NCBI GenBank assembly: GCA_020049245.1
Contig: JAIFLB010000193.1
Span: 1 to 26,436, forward strand
From: Betaproteobacteria bacterium
Lineage (GTDB): Bacteria; Pseudomonadota; Gammaproteobacteria; Burkholderiales; Thiobacillaceae
DNA: 26,436 bases
Direction of reading: 5' to 3'
A program made the position numbers and the translations under genes. A model generated the notes under the pieces. The model worked only from the letters and a program-made list of their open reading frames with translations. It made no database searches and was not told the DNA's origin. Shown here one piece after another: positions 7,508 to 15,005 of the stretch. Every line of letters starts with the position of its first letter. The first letter of the stretch is position 1.

Positions 7508-8428
7508 ATGGCTGATCGCCGACTGCAGGTTTTTCATACCGTTGCCAAGCAATTGTCTTTCACCAAAGCGGCCGAATTGTTGTTCATGACGCAGCCGGCG
7601 GTGACCTTTCAGGTCAAACAGTTGGAAGAGCATTTCAACACCCGCTTGTTCGAGCGTTCGCATGGCAGGATTTCGCTGACTCCGGCGGGTGAGTTGGCAC
7701 TCGATTATGCCGAGCGCATTCTCAATATGACGGGTGAAATGGAGGCGCGCATATCCGAGCTCACCGGTCAGGTCAGTGGACCATTGTTGATCGGGGCCTC
7801 GACGACGATTGCTGAGTACATGCTGCCGCGTCTGCTCGGCGAATTCAAACAGAAACACCCGGAAACCCAGGCGCGTCTGACCGTAGCCAATTCGGAAACG
7901 ATCGAAAACAAGGTTGCCGATCACACGTTGGACATGGGACTGATCGAGTCGGCCTCGCACCATCCGAATCTGGTGACTCAGGTCTGTTGCGAAGATGAGT
8001 TGGTGATGATCTGCGCGCCTTTTTCAGACCTGGCCCAACTTGATCATGTCACCCCGAAACAGGTTGCTTCGCATCCGTATATCAGTCGCGAATCGGGTTC
8101 GGGGACACGCGAGTGCATCGACGATTTCTTCCGCAACAACGGCGTCTCGCTGGATGAAATCAATCTGGTCATGGAGTTGGGCAGCCGCGAGGCGATCAAG
8201 GGCGCGGTGGCTGCCGGGCTTGGCGTCGCGGTGTTGTCCAGCACCACGGTAACCAAGGAAATCCGGCTTGGCGAACTGGTCGCGATTCAATTGGACCCGC
8301 CTTTGCGGCGGCAGTTATCCCTCGTGTATCCGCAGGAAAAATTCCGCAGCAAGTTGTTGCAGTGTTTCCTGGATTTCCTTGAACAGAGTCCGATGATCAA
8401 GGATTTCGTCCTACCCAAGGTCAAGTGA
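7508..8428 (+). CDS. LysR-family transcriptional regulator (CysL/CbbR-like)
   Basis: A 306-residue LysR-type regulator. The N-terminal winged helix-turn-helix covers residues 1-60, with the classic FTKAAELLFMTQPAVTFQVKQLEEHFNTRLFERS. The linker helix follows to about residue 85, then a periplasmic-binding-protein-like effector domain from about 88 (GPLLIGASTTIAEYMLPRLL) to the end. The effector-domain opening resembles the CysL/CbbR branch, whose members control sulfur or CO2-fixation genes, but the ligand cannot be read from sequence. No cbb or sulfur assimilation genes are nearby. The stop overlaps the start of the next small gene (TGATG), so the two are co-translated. The AT-rich upstream region holds inverted half-sites that fit autoregulation. 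Confidence 0.88.
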   Translation: MADRRLQVFHTVAKQLSFTKAAELLFMTQPAVTFQVKQLEEHFNTRLFERSHGRISLTPAGELALDYAERILNMTGEMEARISELTGQVSGPLLIGASTTIAEYMLPRLLGEFKQKHPETQARLTVANSETIENKVADHTLDMGLIESASHHPNLVTQVCCEDELVMICAPFSDLAQLDHVTPKQVASHPYISRESGSGTRECIDDFFRNNGVSLDEINLVMELGSREAIKGAVAAGLGVAVLSSTTVTKEIRLGELVAIQLDPPLRRQLSLVYPQEKFRSKLLQCFLDFLEQSPMIKDFVLPKVK

Positions 8429-8775
8429 TGACGGTGGATGAGCGGCGCTTGCTGCGCCTGTTTCGCGCGCTTTCTGAAACAAGACAAGCGGGTTTGCTCG
8501 ACTACGCCGAGTTTTTACTGGCTCGCGTTGCGCCCGAAGAAGTGCCCGTCCCGCAAACGCCACTCGAAATCGCGCGCCCGAGCCAGGAAAGCGTGGTCAA
8601 AGCGATCAAGCGTCTGCGTGAAACCTACCCGATGCTGGACCGTGCCAAATTGATCCATGAAATTTCCGCCTTGATGAGCCAGCATCTGGTGCAAGGCCGT
8701 GGCGCGCCCGAGGTGATCAACGAACTCGAAGCGCTGTTTCTGCGGCATTATCAAGTCATGCAAGATATTCAATAA
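8428..8775 (+). CDS. Small conserved-looking protein of unknown function, coupled to the LysR gene
   Basis: A 115-residue, probably all-helical, soluble protein with no cysteines, signal peptide or membrane segment. I do not recognise a characterised family. The N-terminal part (RLFRALSETRQAGLLDYAEFLLARV) loosely recalls short helical regions in DUF2281-type small proteins. A proline-rich stretch (VPVPQTPLEIARPS, about 38-51) separates it from a C-terminal helical half (VVKAIKRLRETYPMLDRAKLIHEISALM). ATG 8428 overlaps the LysR stop as TGATG. GTG 8425 would add one residue. The tight coupling suggests a role with the regulator, either as a partner or under the same control, but the sequence does not show which. 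Confidence 0.75.
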   Translation: MTVDERRLLRLFRALSETRQAGLLDYAEFLLARVAPEEVPVPQTPLEIARPSQESVVKAIKRLRETYPMLDRAKLIHEISALMSQHLVQGRGAPEVINELEALFLRHYQVMQDIQ

Positions 8776-8853
8776 GCGCTGCATGCAATAGCCTCAGGCT
8801 GCGCGGCGTGCCAATATGGCGGGCGAATTCAGCCGACTATCCAAGGAAAAACT

Positions 8854-9552
8854 ATGAGCAATTCCGATCAAGCCGAACTGGACAAGTTCAGTCAACTCGC
8901 CCACCGCTGGTGGGACGCCAACTCCGAATTCAAGGCGCTGCACGACATCAATCCATTGCGTCTGCAGTGGATTTCCGATTTGGCGGGCGGTTTGCAGGGC
9001 AAGCGCGTGGTCGATGTCGGCTGTGGCGGCGGCATTCTTTCAGAAAGCATGGCGCGCGCCGGTGCTCAGGTTACTGGCATCGATCTGGCTGAGAAGCCGC
9101 TCAAGGTTGCCAAGCTGCATAAACTCGAATCCGGCGTTGAAGTCGACTATCGACTGATTGCGGCGGAAGAACTGGCTGCGGTCGAGCCGGAAAGCTTCGA
9201 TGTCGTGACCTGCATGGAAATGCTTGAGCATGTGCCGGACCCGGTTTCCGTGATGACCGCCTGCGGACGCATGGTCAAGCCGGGCGGCTGGGTGTTTTTT
9301 TCTACCTTGAACCGGAATCCGAAAAGCTACCTGTTAGCCATAGTCGGCGCCGAATATGTGCTGAACATGTTGCCCAAAGGCACGCATGACTGGGCCAGAT
9401 TCATCAAGCCGCATGAGCTTGCCGCTTATGCTCGCGAGGCCGGCCTGGATTCGGTCGATTTGATGGGCATGACTTACAACCCGATCACCAAGGTCTACCG
9501 ACTGGAACGCAATACCGACGTGAATTACCTGTTGGCTTGCCGCCGCGCCTGA
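8854..9552 (+). CDS. ubiG: Ubiquinone biosynthesis O-methyltransferase UbiG
   Basis: A 232-residue class I SAM-dependent methyltransferase that carries out both O-methylations in ubiquinone synthesis. The N-terminal KFSQLAHRWWDANSEFKALHDINPLRL (residues 11-37) is characteristic of UbiG. SAM motif I is VVDVGCGGG (52-60). CMEMLEHVPDP matches the conserved UbiG motif, and the C-terminal WARFIKPHEL and GMTYNP blocks are also family-typical. A Shine-Dalgarno AAGGA (8843-8847) precedes ATG 8854. The HAD phosphatase gene follows closely. This ubiG-phosphatase pairing is also known in pseudomonads. Confidence 0.96.
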   Translation: MSNSDQAELDKFSQLAHRWWDANSEFKALHDINPLRLQWISDLAGGLQGKRVVDVGCGGGILSESMARAGAQVTGIDLAEKPLKVAKLHKLESGVEVDYRLIAAEELAAVEPESFDVVTCMEMLEHVPDPVSVMTACGRMVKPGGWVFFSTLNRNPKSYLLAIVGAEYVLNMLPKGTHDWARFIKPHELAAYAREAGLDSVDLMGMTYNPITKVYRLERNTDVNYLLACRRA

Positions 9553-9572
9553 CTTTTCCGGACAAGTTACGC

Positions 9573-10241
9573 GTGAGTCGGGTATTGCAACAAGATATCG
9601 CCGCAGTCCTGTTCGATCTGGATGGCACGCTGGTGGATACCGCACAGGATCTGGGCGGTGCGTTGAATGCCATGCGGCAAAAACGTGGCCTCGCCGCGAT
9701 CCCGGCACCAGCCTGCCGCGCCCAGGCATCCCATGGCGCGCGCGGCCTGCTCAAGCTGGGCTTCGATGTTGAACCGCAGCATCCTGATTTCTTGGATTTG
9801 CGGCAGGAGTTCCTGGACGTTTACGCCACGAGACTGACCCGCAATTCGCCTTTGTTTGACGGGGTGGCGGAAGTACTCACCGCGCTCGATGAACGCGCGA
9901 TCAAATGGGGTATCGTCACCAACAAACCGGCTTGTTACACGCAACCGCTGGTTGCACATCTCGGTCTGGCTGAACGCGCTGCCTGCATCGTTTCGGGCGA
10001 TACCTGCAGCCGGCCAAAACCGCATCCTGAACCGGTTTTGCATGCTTGCCGGATCGCGAATGTGGCAGTGGAAGCCTGCATTTACGTCGGCGACGCCGAG
10101 CGCGATATCCAGGCCGCCAATGCTGCCGGTATGCCTGCTTTGGTGGCCATGTATGGTTATCTCGACGCGGTCGATCGACCCGGCGATTGGGGCGCACGAG
10201 GCTTTATCCAGGCGCCGGCGGATTTGCTTGCCTGGGTTTAA
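9573..10241 (+). CDS. gph: HAD-family phosphatase (phosphoglycolate phosphatase or MupP type)
   Basis: A HAD-IA hydrolase of 222 residues from GTG 9573. Motif I is FDLDGTLVDT with nucleophile Asp15 and Asp17. Motif II is GIVTNK, motif III is the Lys in SRPKPHPEP, and motif IV is YVGDAERD. The helical cap sits between motifs I and II. This architecture fits Gph (2-phosphoglycolate) and MupP (N-acetylmuramate 6-phosphate). The position directly after ubiG matches mupP in Pseudomonas, so MupP is a real alternative and the gene symbol is provisional. TTG 9537, inside ubiG, would add 12 non-conserved residues. The start is therefore uncertain, and no strong Shine-Dalgarno is seen. Confidence 0.8.
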   Translation: MSRVLQQDIAAVLFDLDGTLVDTAQDLGGALNAMRQKRGLAAIPAPACRAQASHGARGLLKLGFDVEPQHPDFLDLRQEFLDVYATRLTRNSPLFDGVAEVLTALDERAIKWGIVTNKPACYTQPLVAHLGLAERAACIVSGDTCSRPKPHPEPVLHACRIANVAVEACIYVGDAERDIQAANAAGMPALVAMYGYLDAVDRPGDWGARGFIQAPADLLAWV

Positions 10242-10277
10242 CCCTGCCGCGTGGTTCGAAGCCGGCCCAGTCAAACT

Positions 10278-10661
10278 TCAAGCCCAGTATTTCGCCTTCT
10301 CCGGTAACACCCAGCGCACGCCACCTTTTGGGTCCGCCTTGTCACCCAAATAGCGTGGAATGACGTGGATATGCAGGTGCGGCACGCTTTGGCCGCCGGC
10401 GATGCCCTGATTGATGCCGATGTTGTAGCCATCCGGGCGGTGCTCGCTGTCGAGCAATGTCTTGCACACGTTCAATGCACGCAGCAACGCCTGCTGCTCC
10501 GCTTCGGTGGCATCGAACAACGTCGGAAAATGACGTTTCGGGATGACCACGGTATGGCCGGGCGACACCGGAAATCCATCTTTGTAAACGACGGTAAGTT
10601 CGTCCTCGGCCAGGATGCGGGCGGGATCGAGAACGCAGAACGGGCAGGCTTTTGGAGTCAT
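10278..10661 (-). CDS. HIT-family nucleotide-binding protein
   Basis: A 127-residue histidine triad protein. The signature PHLHIHVIP places His95, His97 and His99 in the HxHxH active site used by HIT hydrolases on nucleoside phosphoramidates or dinucleoside polyphosphates. The N-terminal CPFC (6-9) is common in bacterial HIT proteins. GYNIGINQGIAGGQSVPHLHIH and the C-terminal GGVRWVLPEKAKYW are typical of a well-populated proteobacterial subfamily. An upstream ATG at 10703 would add 14 residues that homologues lack, so the start is set at 10659-10661. The gene is convergent with the HAD gene and divergent from pyrG. The physiological substrate is unknown. Confidence 0.9.
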   Translation of the reverse strand: MTPKACPFCVLDPARILAEDELTVVYKDGFPVSPGHTVVIPKRHFPTLFDATEAEQQALLRALNVCKTLLDSEHRPDGYNIGINQGIAGGQSVPHLHIHVIPRYLGDKADPKGGVRWVLPEKAKYWA

Positions 10662-10798
10662 GTTCAGGCTGAGCTTGAAAAAATCGATATCTGGACACGA
10701 CATTATCGGGGAAACCCGTTGGCGCTGGCCATGTCATGCATCAGGCCGCTGATCGTTCGGATTTATAAGCCCGACATGATTTCTTCGCCATGTCGCCT

Positions 10799-10826
10799 TT
10801 GAGGGAAAGTGCCATTCCGGTATCAT
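10799..10826 (+). promoter_or_regulatory. Putative sigma-70 promoter of pyrG
   Basis: A -35-like TTGAGG (10799-10804) and a -10-like TATCAT (10821-10826) are separated by 16 bp. They sit 27 bp before the pyrG start, which would give a leader of about 20 nt. No Shine-Dalgarno is visible before ATG 10853. This is consensus matching only. Confidence 0.35.
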
Positions 10827-10852
10827 TGCGCATCCCCGCATCAGCTATATTT

Positions 10853-12493
10853 ATGACCCGTTACGTATTTGTTACCGGTGGAGTGGTTTCCTCATTGGGT
10901 AAGGGCATTGCTGCCGCCTCTTTGGGAGCGATTCTTGAATCTCGCGGGTTGACTGTCACCCATCTCAAGCTGGATCCCTATATCAACGTCGATCCGGGCA
11001 CGATGAGCCCGTTTCAGCATGGCGAGGTATTTGTCACCGAAGATGGCGCCGAGACCGACCTTGATCTTGGCCACTACGAGCGCTTTACGCGCGCCAAGAT
11101 GGGCAAGCGCAACAATTTCACCACCGGCCAGATCTACGAATCGGTGATCAAGAAGGAGCGGCGTGGCGAGTACCTGGGTCGGACCGTTCAGGTTATTCCG
11201 CACATCACCGACGAAATCAAGGCTTACATCAAGCGTGGCGCCGAAGGTGCCGAAGTGGCGATCATTGAAGTCGGTGGTACGGTGGGCGATATCGAGTCGT
11301 TGCCGTTCCTGGAAGCGATACGCCAGATGGGGATCGAAGAGGGGCGTGGTGCCACCTGCTTCATTCACCTGACGCTGTTGCCCTACATCCACGCCGCTGG
11401 TGAACTGAAGACCAAACCCACCCAGCATTCGGTCAAGGAATTGCGTGAAATCGGTATCCAACCGGATGTGTTGTTGTGCCGCGCGGACCGGCACATTCCC
11501 GCTGAAGAACGGCGCAAGATTGCTTTGTTCTGTAATGTCATGCCGGAAGCGGTGATTGAGGCGCTGGATGCCAGTTCGATCTACAAGATTCCAGCCATGC
11601 TGCATGATCAGATGCTGGATGAAATTGTCTGCCACAAACTTGGATTGCTCGCCAAGGCAGCTGACCTGTCGGTCTGGAAAAACCTCATTCATGCTTTGGA
11701 ACATCCGCAGCATCAGATCGATATTGCATTCGTCGGCAAGTATGTCGATCTGACCGAGTCATATAAATCGTTGTCCGAAGCACTGACGCACGCCGGCATT
11801 CATACCCAAAGCAAAGTCAATATCCATTATGTCGATTCGGAATCAATCGAACGTGACGGTTGCGATATGTTGGCTGCGATGGATGCCATCCTGGTCCCGG
11901 GCGGTTTTGGCATCCGGGGCACGGAAGGCAAGATCTGCGCCATTCGCTATGCCCGCGAGAACAAGATTCCCTATCTTGGCATCTGCCTGGGCATGCAATT
12001 GGCGGTGGTGGAATACGCGCGCAATGTCGCCGGCATGAGCGGTGCCCATTCGACCGAATTCGAGCCGGCAACGCCGTATCCGGTGATCGGCCTGATTACC
12101 GAATGGCTGACCGCTGATGGTCATTTCGAGCAGCGCGATGAAAACTCCGATCTTGGCGGTTCGATGCGTCTTGGCGGCCAGGTTTGCAAGCTGGATGCCA
12201 GTTCCCTGGCGCATACCATCTATGGCAAGGACGAGATCATCGAGCGGCATCGACATCGCTTTGAAGTCAACAATGCATTGCGCGCGCGGTTGGAAGGCGC
12301 TGGATTGCGGGTTTCCGGACGCGCGCCGGGAACTGATCTGTGTGAAATGGTCGAATTGCCACAGGACGTGCATCCTTGGTTTGTCGGGTGTCAGTTTCAC
12401 CCTGAGTTCACCTCCAACCCACGCGATGGTCATCCCTTGTTCAAAGCCTTTGTTACCGCGGCACTGCTTCATCAGCAAGGAAAATCATCATGA
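10853..12493 (+). CDS. pyrG: CTP synthase
   Basis: A 546-residue enzyme (E. coli PyrG is 545) that makes CTP from UTP, ATP and glutamine. The synthetase domain begins TRYVFVTGGVVSSLGKG, with its ATP-binding loop, and includes GEVFVTEDGAETDLDLGHYERF (57-78). The C-terminal class I glutamine amidotransferase domain carries the triad Cys378 (GICLGMQ), His516 and Glu518 (FHPEF). The frame is open back to 10790, but ATG 10853 gives the family N-terminus exactly. The stop overlaps the kdsA start (ATGA), so translation is coupled. pyrG-kdsA-eno is a widespread proteobacterial order. Confidence 0.98.
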   Translation: MTRYVFVTGGVVSSLGKGIAAASLGAILESRGLTVTHLKLDPYINVDPGTMSPFQHGEVFVTEDGAETDLDLGHYERFTRAKMGKRNNFTTGQIYESVIKKERRGEYLGRTVQVIPHITDEIKAYIKRGAEGAEVAIIEVGGTVGDIESLPFLEAIRQMGIEEGRGATCFIHLTLLPYIHAAGELKTKPTQHSVKELREIGIQPDVLLCRADRHIPAEERRKIALFCNVMPEAVIEALDASSIYKIPAMLHDQMLDEIVCHKLGLLAKAADLSVWKNLIHALEHPQHQIDIAFVGKYVDLTESYKSLSEALTHAGIHTQSKVNIHYVDSESIERDGCDMLAAMDAILVPGGFGIRGTEGKICAIRYARENKIPYLGICLGMQLAVVEYARNVAGMSGAHSTEFEPATPYPVIGLITEWLTADGHFEQRDENSDLGGSMRLGGQVCKLDASSLAHTIYGKDEIIERHRHRFEVNNALRARLEGAGLRVSGRAPGTDLCEMVELPQDVHPWFVGCQFHPEFTSNPRDGHPLFKAFVTAALLHQQGKSS

Positions 12494-13329
12494 AACTATG
12501 CGGATTCGAAGTCGGGCTGGATCAGCCCCTGTTTCTGATCGCCGGACCGTGTGTTATCGAATCCGAACAGATGGCGATGGATACCGCCGGAAAGTTGAAG
12601 GAAATCTGCGCCGCCGCAGGCGTCAATTTCATCTACAAGTCGTCGTATGACAAAGCCAACCGTTCCTCCGGCAAGTCTTTTCGTGGTCTGGGGATGGATG
12701 AGGGCCTGCGCATCCTGTCTGAAGTGAAAAAGCAGATCGGCGTGCCGGTCATCACCGACATCCACAGCATCGACGAAATTCCCGCCGTCAGCGCGGTCGC
12801 CGATGTGCTGCAAACACCGGCTTTCCTCTGTCGCCAGACCGATTTCATCCAGGCTGTTGCCGCTTCCGGCCGGCCGGTCAACATCAAGAAAGGCCAGTTT
12901 CTCGCTCCGGGCGACATGAAGAATGTGGTCAACAAGGCGAAGGACGCCAATGGTGGTGCAGACAGCATCATGGTCTGCGAGCGTGGCGTTTCGTTCGGTT
13001 ACAACACCTTGATCTCCGACATGCGCGGTTTGGCGATCATGCGCGAGACCGGGTGCCCGGTGGTGTTCGATGCGACCCACTCGGTGCAGCAGCCGGGCGG
13101 TCAGGGTGATCGTTCCGGTGGCCAGCGAGAATTCGTGCCTGTGCTGGCGCGCGCGGCGGTGGCCGTGGGCATTGCCGGCTTGTTCGCCGAAACGCATCCG
13201 GATCCGGCCAACGCCATGTCGGATGGCCCCAATGCCTGGCCGCTGCATTTGATGCAAGAATTGCTGGAAACACTCAGGGATATCGATGCCCTGGTGAAAC
13301 AAAAGGGCTTTATCGAAGCCCGGATTTGA
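12490..13329 (+). CDS. kdsA: 3-deoxy-8-phosphooctulonate (KDO-8-P) synthase, metal-dependent type
   Basis: A 279-residue TIM-barrel enzyme that condenses phosphoenolpyruvate with arabinose 5-phosphate for the LPS sugar KDO. The motif AGPCVIES places Cys21 where metal-independent E. coli KdsA has Asn26. The other metal ligands also appear to be present: His197 (DATHSVQ), Glu234 (AETHPDP) and Asp245 (SDGPNAW). It is therefore predicted to be a class II, metal-dependent enzyme like that of Aquifex. KANRSSGKSFRG (55-66) is the conserved substrate-binding loop. A Shine-Dalgarno AAGGA (12477-12481) precedes ATG 12490, which overlaps the pyrG stop. Confidence 0.97.
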   Translation: MKLCGFEVGLDQPLFLIAGPCVIESEQMAMDTAGKLKEICAAAGVNFIYKSSYDKANRSSGKSFRGLGMDEGLRILSEVKKQIGVPVITDIHSIDEIPAVSAVADVLQTPAFLCRQTDFIQAVAASGRPVNIKKGQFLAPGDMKNVVNKAKDANGGADSIMVCERGVSFGYNTLISDMRGLAIMRETGCPVVFDATHSVQQPGGQGDRSGGQREFVPVLARAAVAVGIAGLFAETHPDPANAMSDGPNAWPLHLMQELLETLRDIDALVKQKGFIEARI

Positions 13330-13402
13330 GTAGAAACCTAAATACGCGCCCGTTGCTTACCCCCGTGACGAACTCTGCGCGCCTTCATAAAAAGGAAATG
13401 AT

Positions 13403-14686
13403 ATGAGTGCCATCGTTGACGTAATCGCCCGTGAAATCCTGGATTCTCGCGGCAATCCGACCATTGAAGCCGATGTGCTTCTCGAATCCGGCGTGCTCGG
13501 CCGTGCCGCTGTGCCGTCCGGCGCCTCCACCGGCAGCCGCGAAGCCATCGAACTGCGTGATGGCGACAAATCGCGTTATGGTGGCAAGGGCGTGCTGCAA
13601 GCTGTCGAAAACGTGAATACCGAAATCGCCGAAGCGATCCTCGGCCTCGACGTTGAAGAACAACATCTGATCGACCAGACCCTGATCGATCTCGACGGCA
13701 CCGAAAACAAGGCTCGCCTGGGCGCCAACGCCATCCTGGCCGTTTCGCTCGCCTGCGCGCGCGCCGCCGCTGAAGAAGCCGGCTTGCCGCTTTACCGTTA
13801 CCTGGGCGGCGCCGGTCCGATGCAGTTGCCGGTGCCGATGATGAATATCGTCAATGGCGGCGCGCATGCCGACAACAACGTCGACATCCAGGAATTCATG
13901 ATCATTCCGGTCGGCATGACCAGCTTCCGCGAAGCGCTGCGTTGTGGCGCCGAAATCTTCCATACCTTGAAGAAACTCCTCGGCAAGGCAGGCCATCCGA
14001 CCTCGGTTGGCGATGAAGGCGGCTTTGCACCGAGCTTCAAGTCGAACGAAGAAGCGCTCAAGTTCATCGTTGAAGCGATCAGCGCGGCGGGTTACACGCC
14101 GGGCAAGGATGTCATGATCGGCCTCGATTGCGCCGCCTCCGAGTTCTACAAGGATGGCCGTTACGTGCTGGAGTCTGAAGGCTTGAAGCTGACCTCCGCC
14201 GAGTTCTCCGACTACCTCGCTGCCTGGGTCGACAAGTACCCCATCATCAGCATCGAAGACGGCATGGCGGAAGGCGATTGGGAGGGCTGGGCGATCCACA
14301 CCGCACGTCTGGGCAAGTCGATCCAGATCGTTGGCGACGACCTGTTTGTCACCAACGCGAAGATTCTGCGTGAAGGCATCAAGAAGAACATCGCCAATTC
14401 GATCCTGATCAAGGTCAACCAGATCGGTACCTTGTCGGAAACCTTCGAAGCGATCGAAACCGCCAAGCGTGCCGGCTATACCTGCGTCATTTCGCATCGT
14501 TCCGGCGAAACCGAAGATTCCTTCATCGCTGACCTGGCCGTGGCCAGCAATGCCTTGCAGATCAAGACCGGTTCATTGTCACGCGCTGATCGTATTGCCA
14601 AGTACAACCAGCTTCTGCGTATCGAGGAAGAGCTCGCCGAGCGCGCGCGCTACCCCGGTCTGGAAGCGTTCTACCAACTGAAATGA
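13403..14686 (+). CDS. eno: Enolase
   Basis: A 427-residue enolase that interconverts 2-phosphoglycerate and phosphoenolpyruvate. By alignment to E. coli, the catalytic pair is Glu205 (VGDEGGFAP) and Lys337 (ILIKVNQIG), and the Mg ligands are Asp242, Glu285 (SIEDG) and Asp312 (GDDLFVTN). SGASTGSREA (39-48) is the mobile substrate loop, and SHRSGETEDSFIADLAV (364-380) is the enolase signature. A good Shine-Dalgarno AAAGGA lies before ATG 13403. The 73-bp gap after kdsA is the largest in this gene run and could hold an internal promoter, although no clear boxes are seen. Confidence 0.98.
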   Translation: MSAIVDVIAREILDSRGNPTIEADVLLESGVLGRAAVPSGASTGSREAIELRDGDKSRYGGKGVLQAVENVNTEIAEAILGLDVEEQHLIDQTLIDLDGTENKARLGANAILAVSLACARAAAEEAGLPLYRYLGGAGPMQLPVPMMNIVNGGAHADNNVDIQEFMIIPVGMTSFREALRCGAEIFHTLKKLLGKAGHPTSVGDEGGFAPSFKSNEEALKFIVEAISAAGYTPGKDVMIGLDCAASEFYKDGRYVLESEGLKLTSAEFSDYLAAWVDKYPIISIEDGMAEGDWEGWAIHTARLGKSIQIVGDDLFVTNAKILREGIKKNIANSILIKVNQIGTLSETFEAIETAKRAGYTCVISHRSGETEDSFIADLAVASNALQIKTGSLSRADRIAKYNQLLRIEEELAERARYPGLEAFYQLK

Positions 14687-14687
14687 A

Positions 14688-15005
14688 ATGCGCGCGCTTG
14701 CCTGGACGCTGGCGGTGCTGATCGTGCTGCTGCAGTACCCGCTCTGGCTGGGCAAGGGCAGCTGGTTGCGCGTGCACGAACTGGAACGGGAAATTGCTGC
14801 CCAGAGAACCGCCAACCAGGCATTGGAAGCGCGTAACGTGCAATTGGCGGCGGAGGCTCGGGATCTGCATTCGGGCTACGACGCACTCGATGAACGCGCC
14901 CGCTTCGAATTGGGTATGGTGCGAAATAACGAAGTTTTTTTTCATGTCATGGAGCCGGTGGCAGGCAAATCGCTACCGGCCCCGCCACAGGGTAATCGGC
15001 CATGA
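14688..15005 (+). CDS. ftsB: Cell division protein FtsB
   Basis: A 105-residue bitopic division protein that forms the FtsQ-FtsB-FtsL subcomplex at the septum. One membrane helix lies at about residues 4-21. It is followed by a coiled coil (about 28-62, VHELEREIAAQRTANQALEARN) and the conserved periplasmic block ALDERARFELGMVRNNEVFFHV. It starts 1 nt after the eno stop. The eno-ftsB pairing is classical in proteobacteria. The C-terminal tail is proline-rich. An eight-T homopolymer (14935-14942) lies inside the coding region. The stop overlaps the zipA start (ATGA). Confidence 0.93.
   Translation: MRALAWTLAVLIVLLQYPLWLGKGSWLRVHELEREIAAQRTANQALEARNVQLAAEARDLHSGYDALDERARFELGMVRNNEVFFHVMEPVAGKSLPAPPQGNRP

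Noticed and set aside
8790..8800. Palindrome AGCCTCAGGCT between the small unknown gene and ubiG, considered as a terminator
   Set aside because: The stem is only 5 bp and is not followed by a T-run, so there is no support for intrinsic termination.
9295..9301. Seven-T run considered as a terminator tail
   Set aside because: It lies inside ubiG, in conserved codons (WVFFSTL), without a preceding hairpin.
10790..10852. Upstream extension of pyrG by 21 codons
   Set aside because: CTP synthases begin at the MTRYVFVTGG sequence, and the upstream stretch contains a better candidate promoter than coding sequence.
12496..14497. Long minus-strand open frames opposite kdsA and eno
   Set aside because: Both opposite genes have full sets of catalytic residues. 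The antisense translations show no family features.
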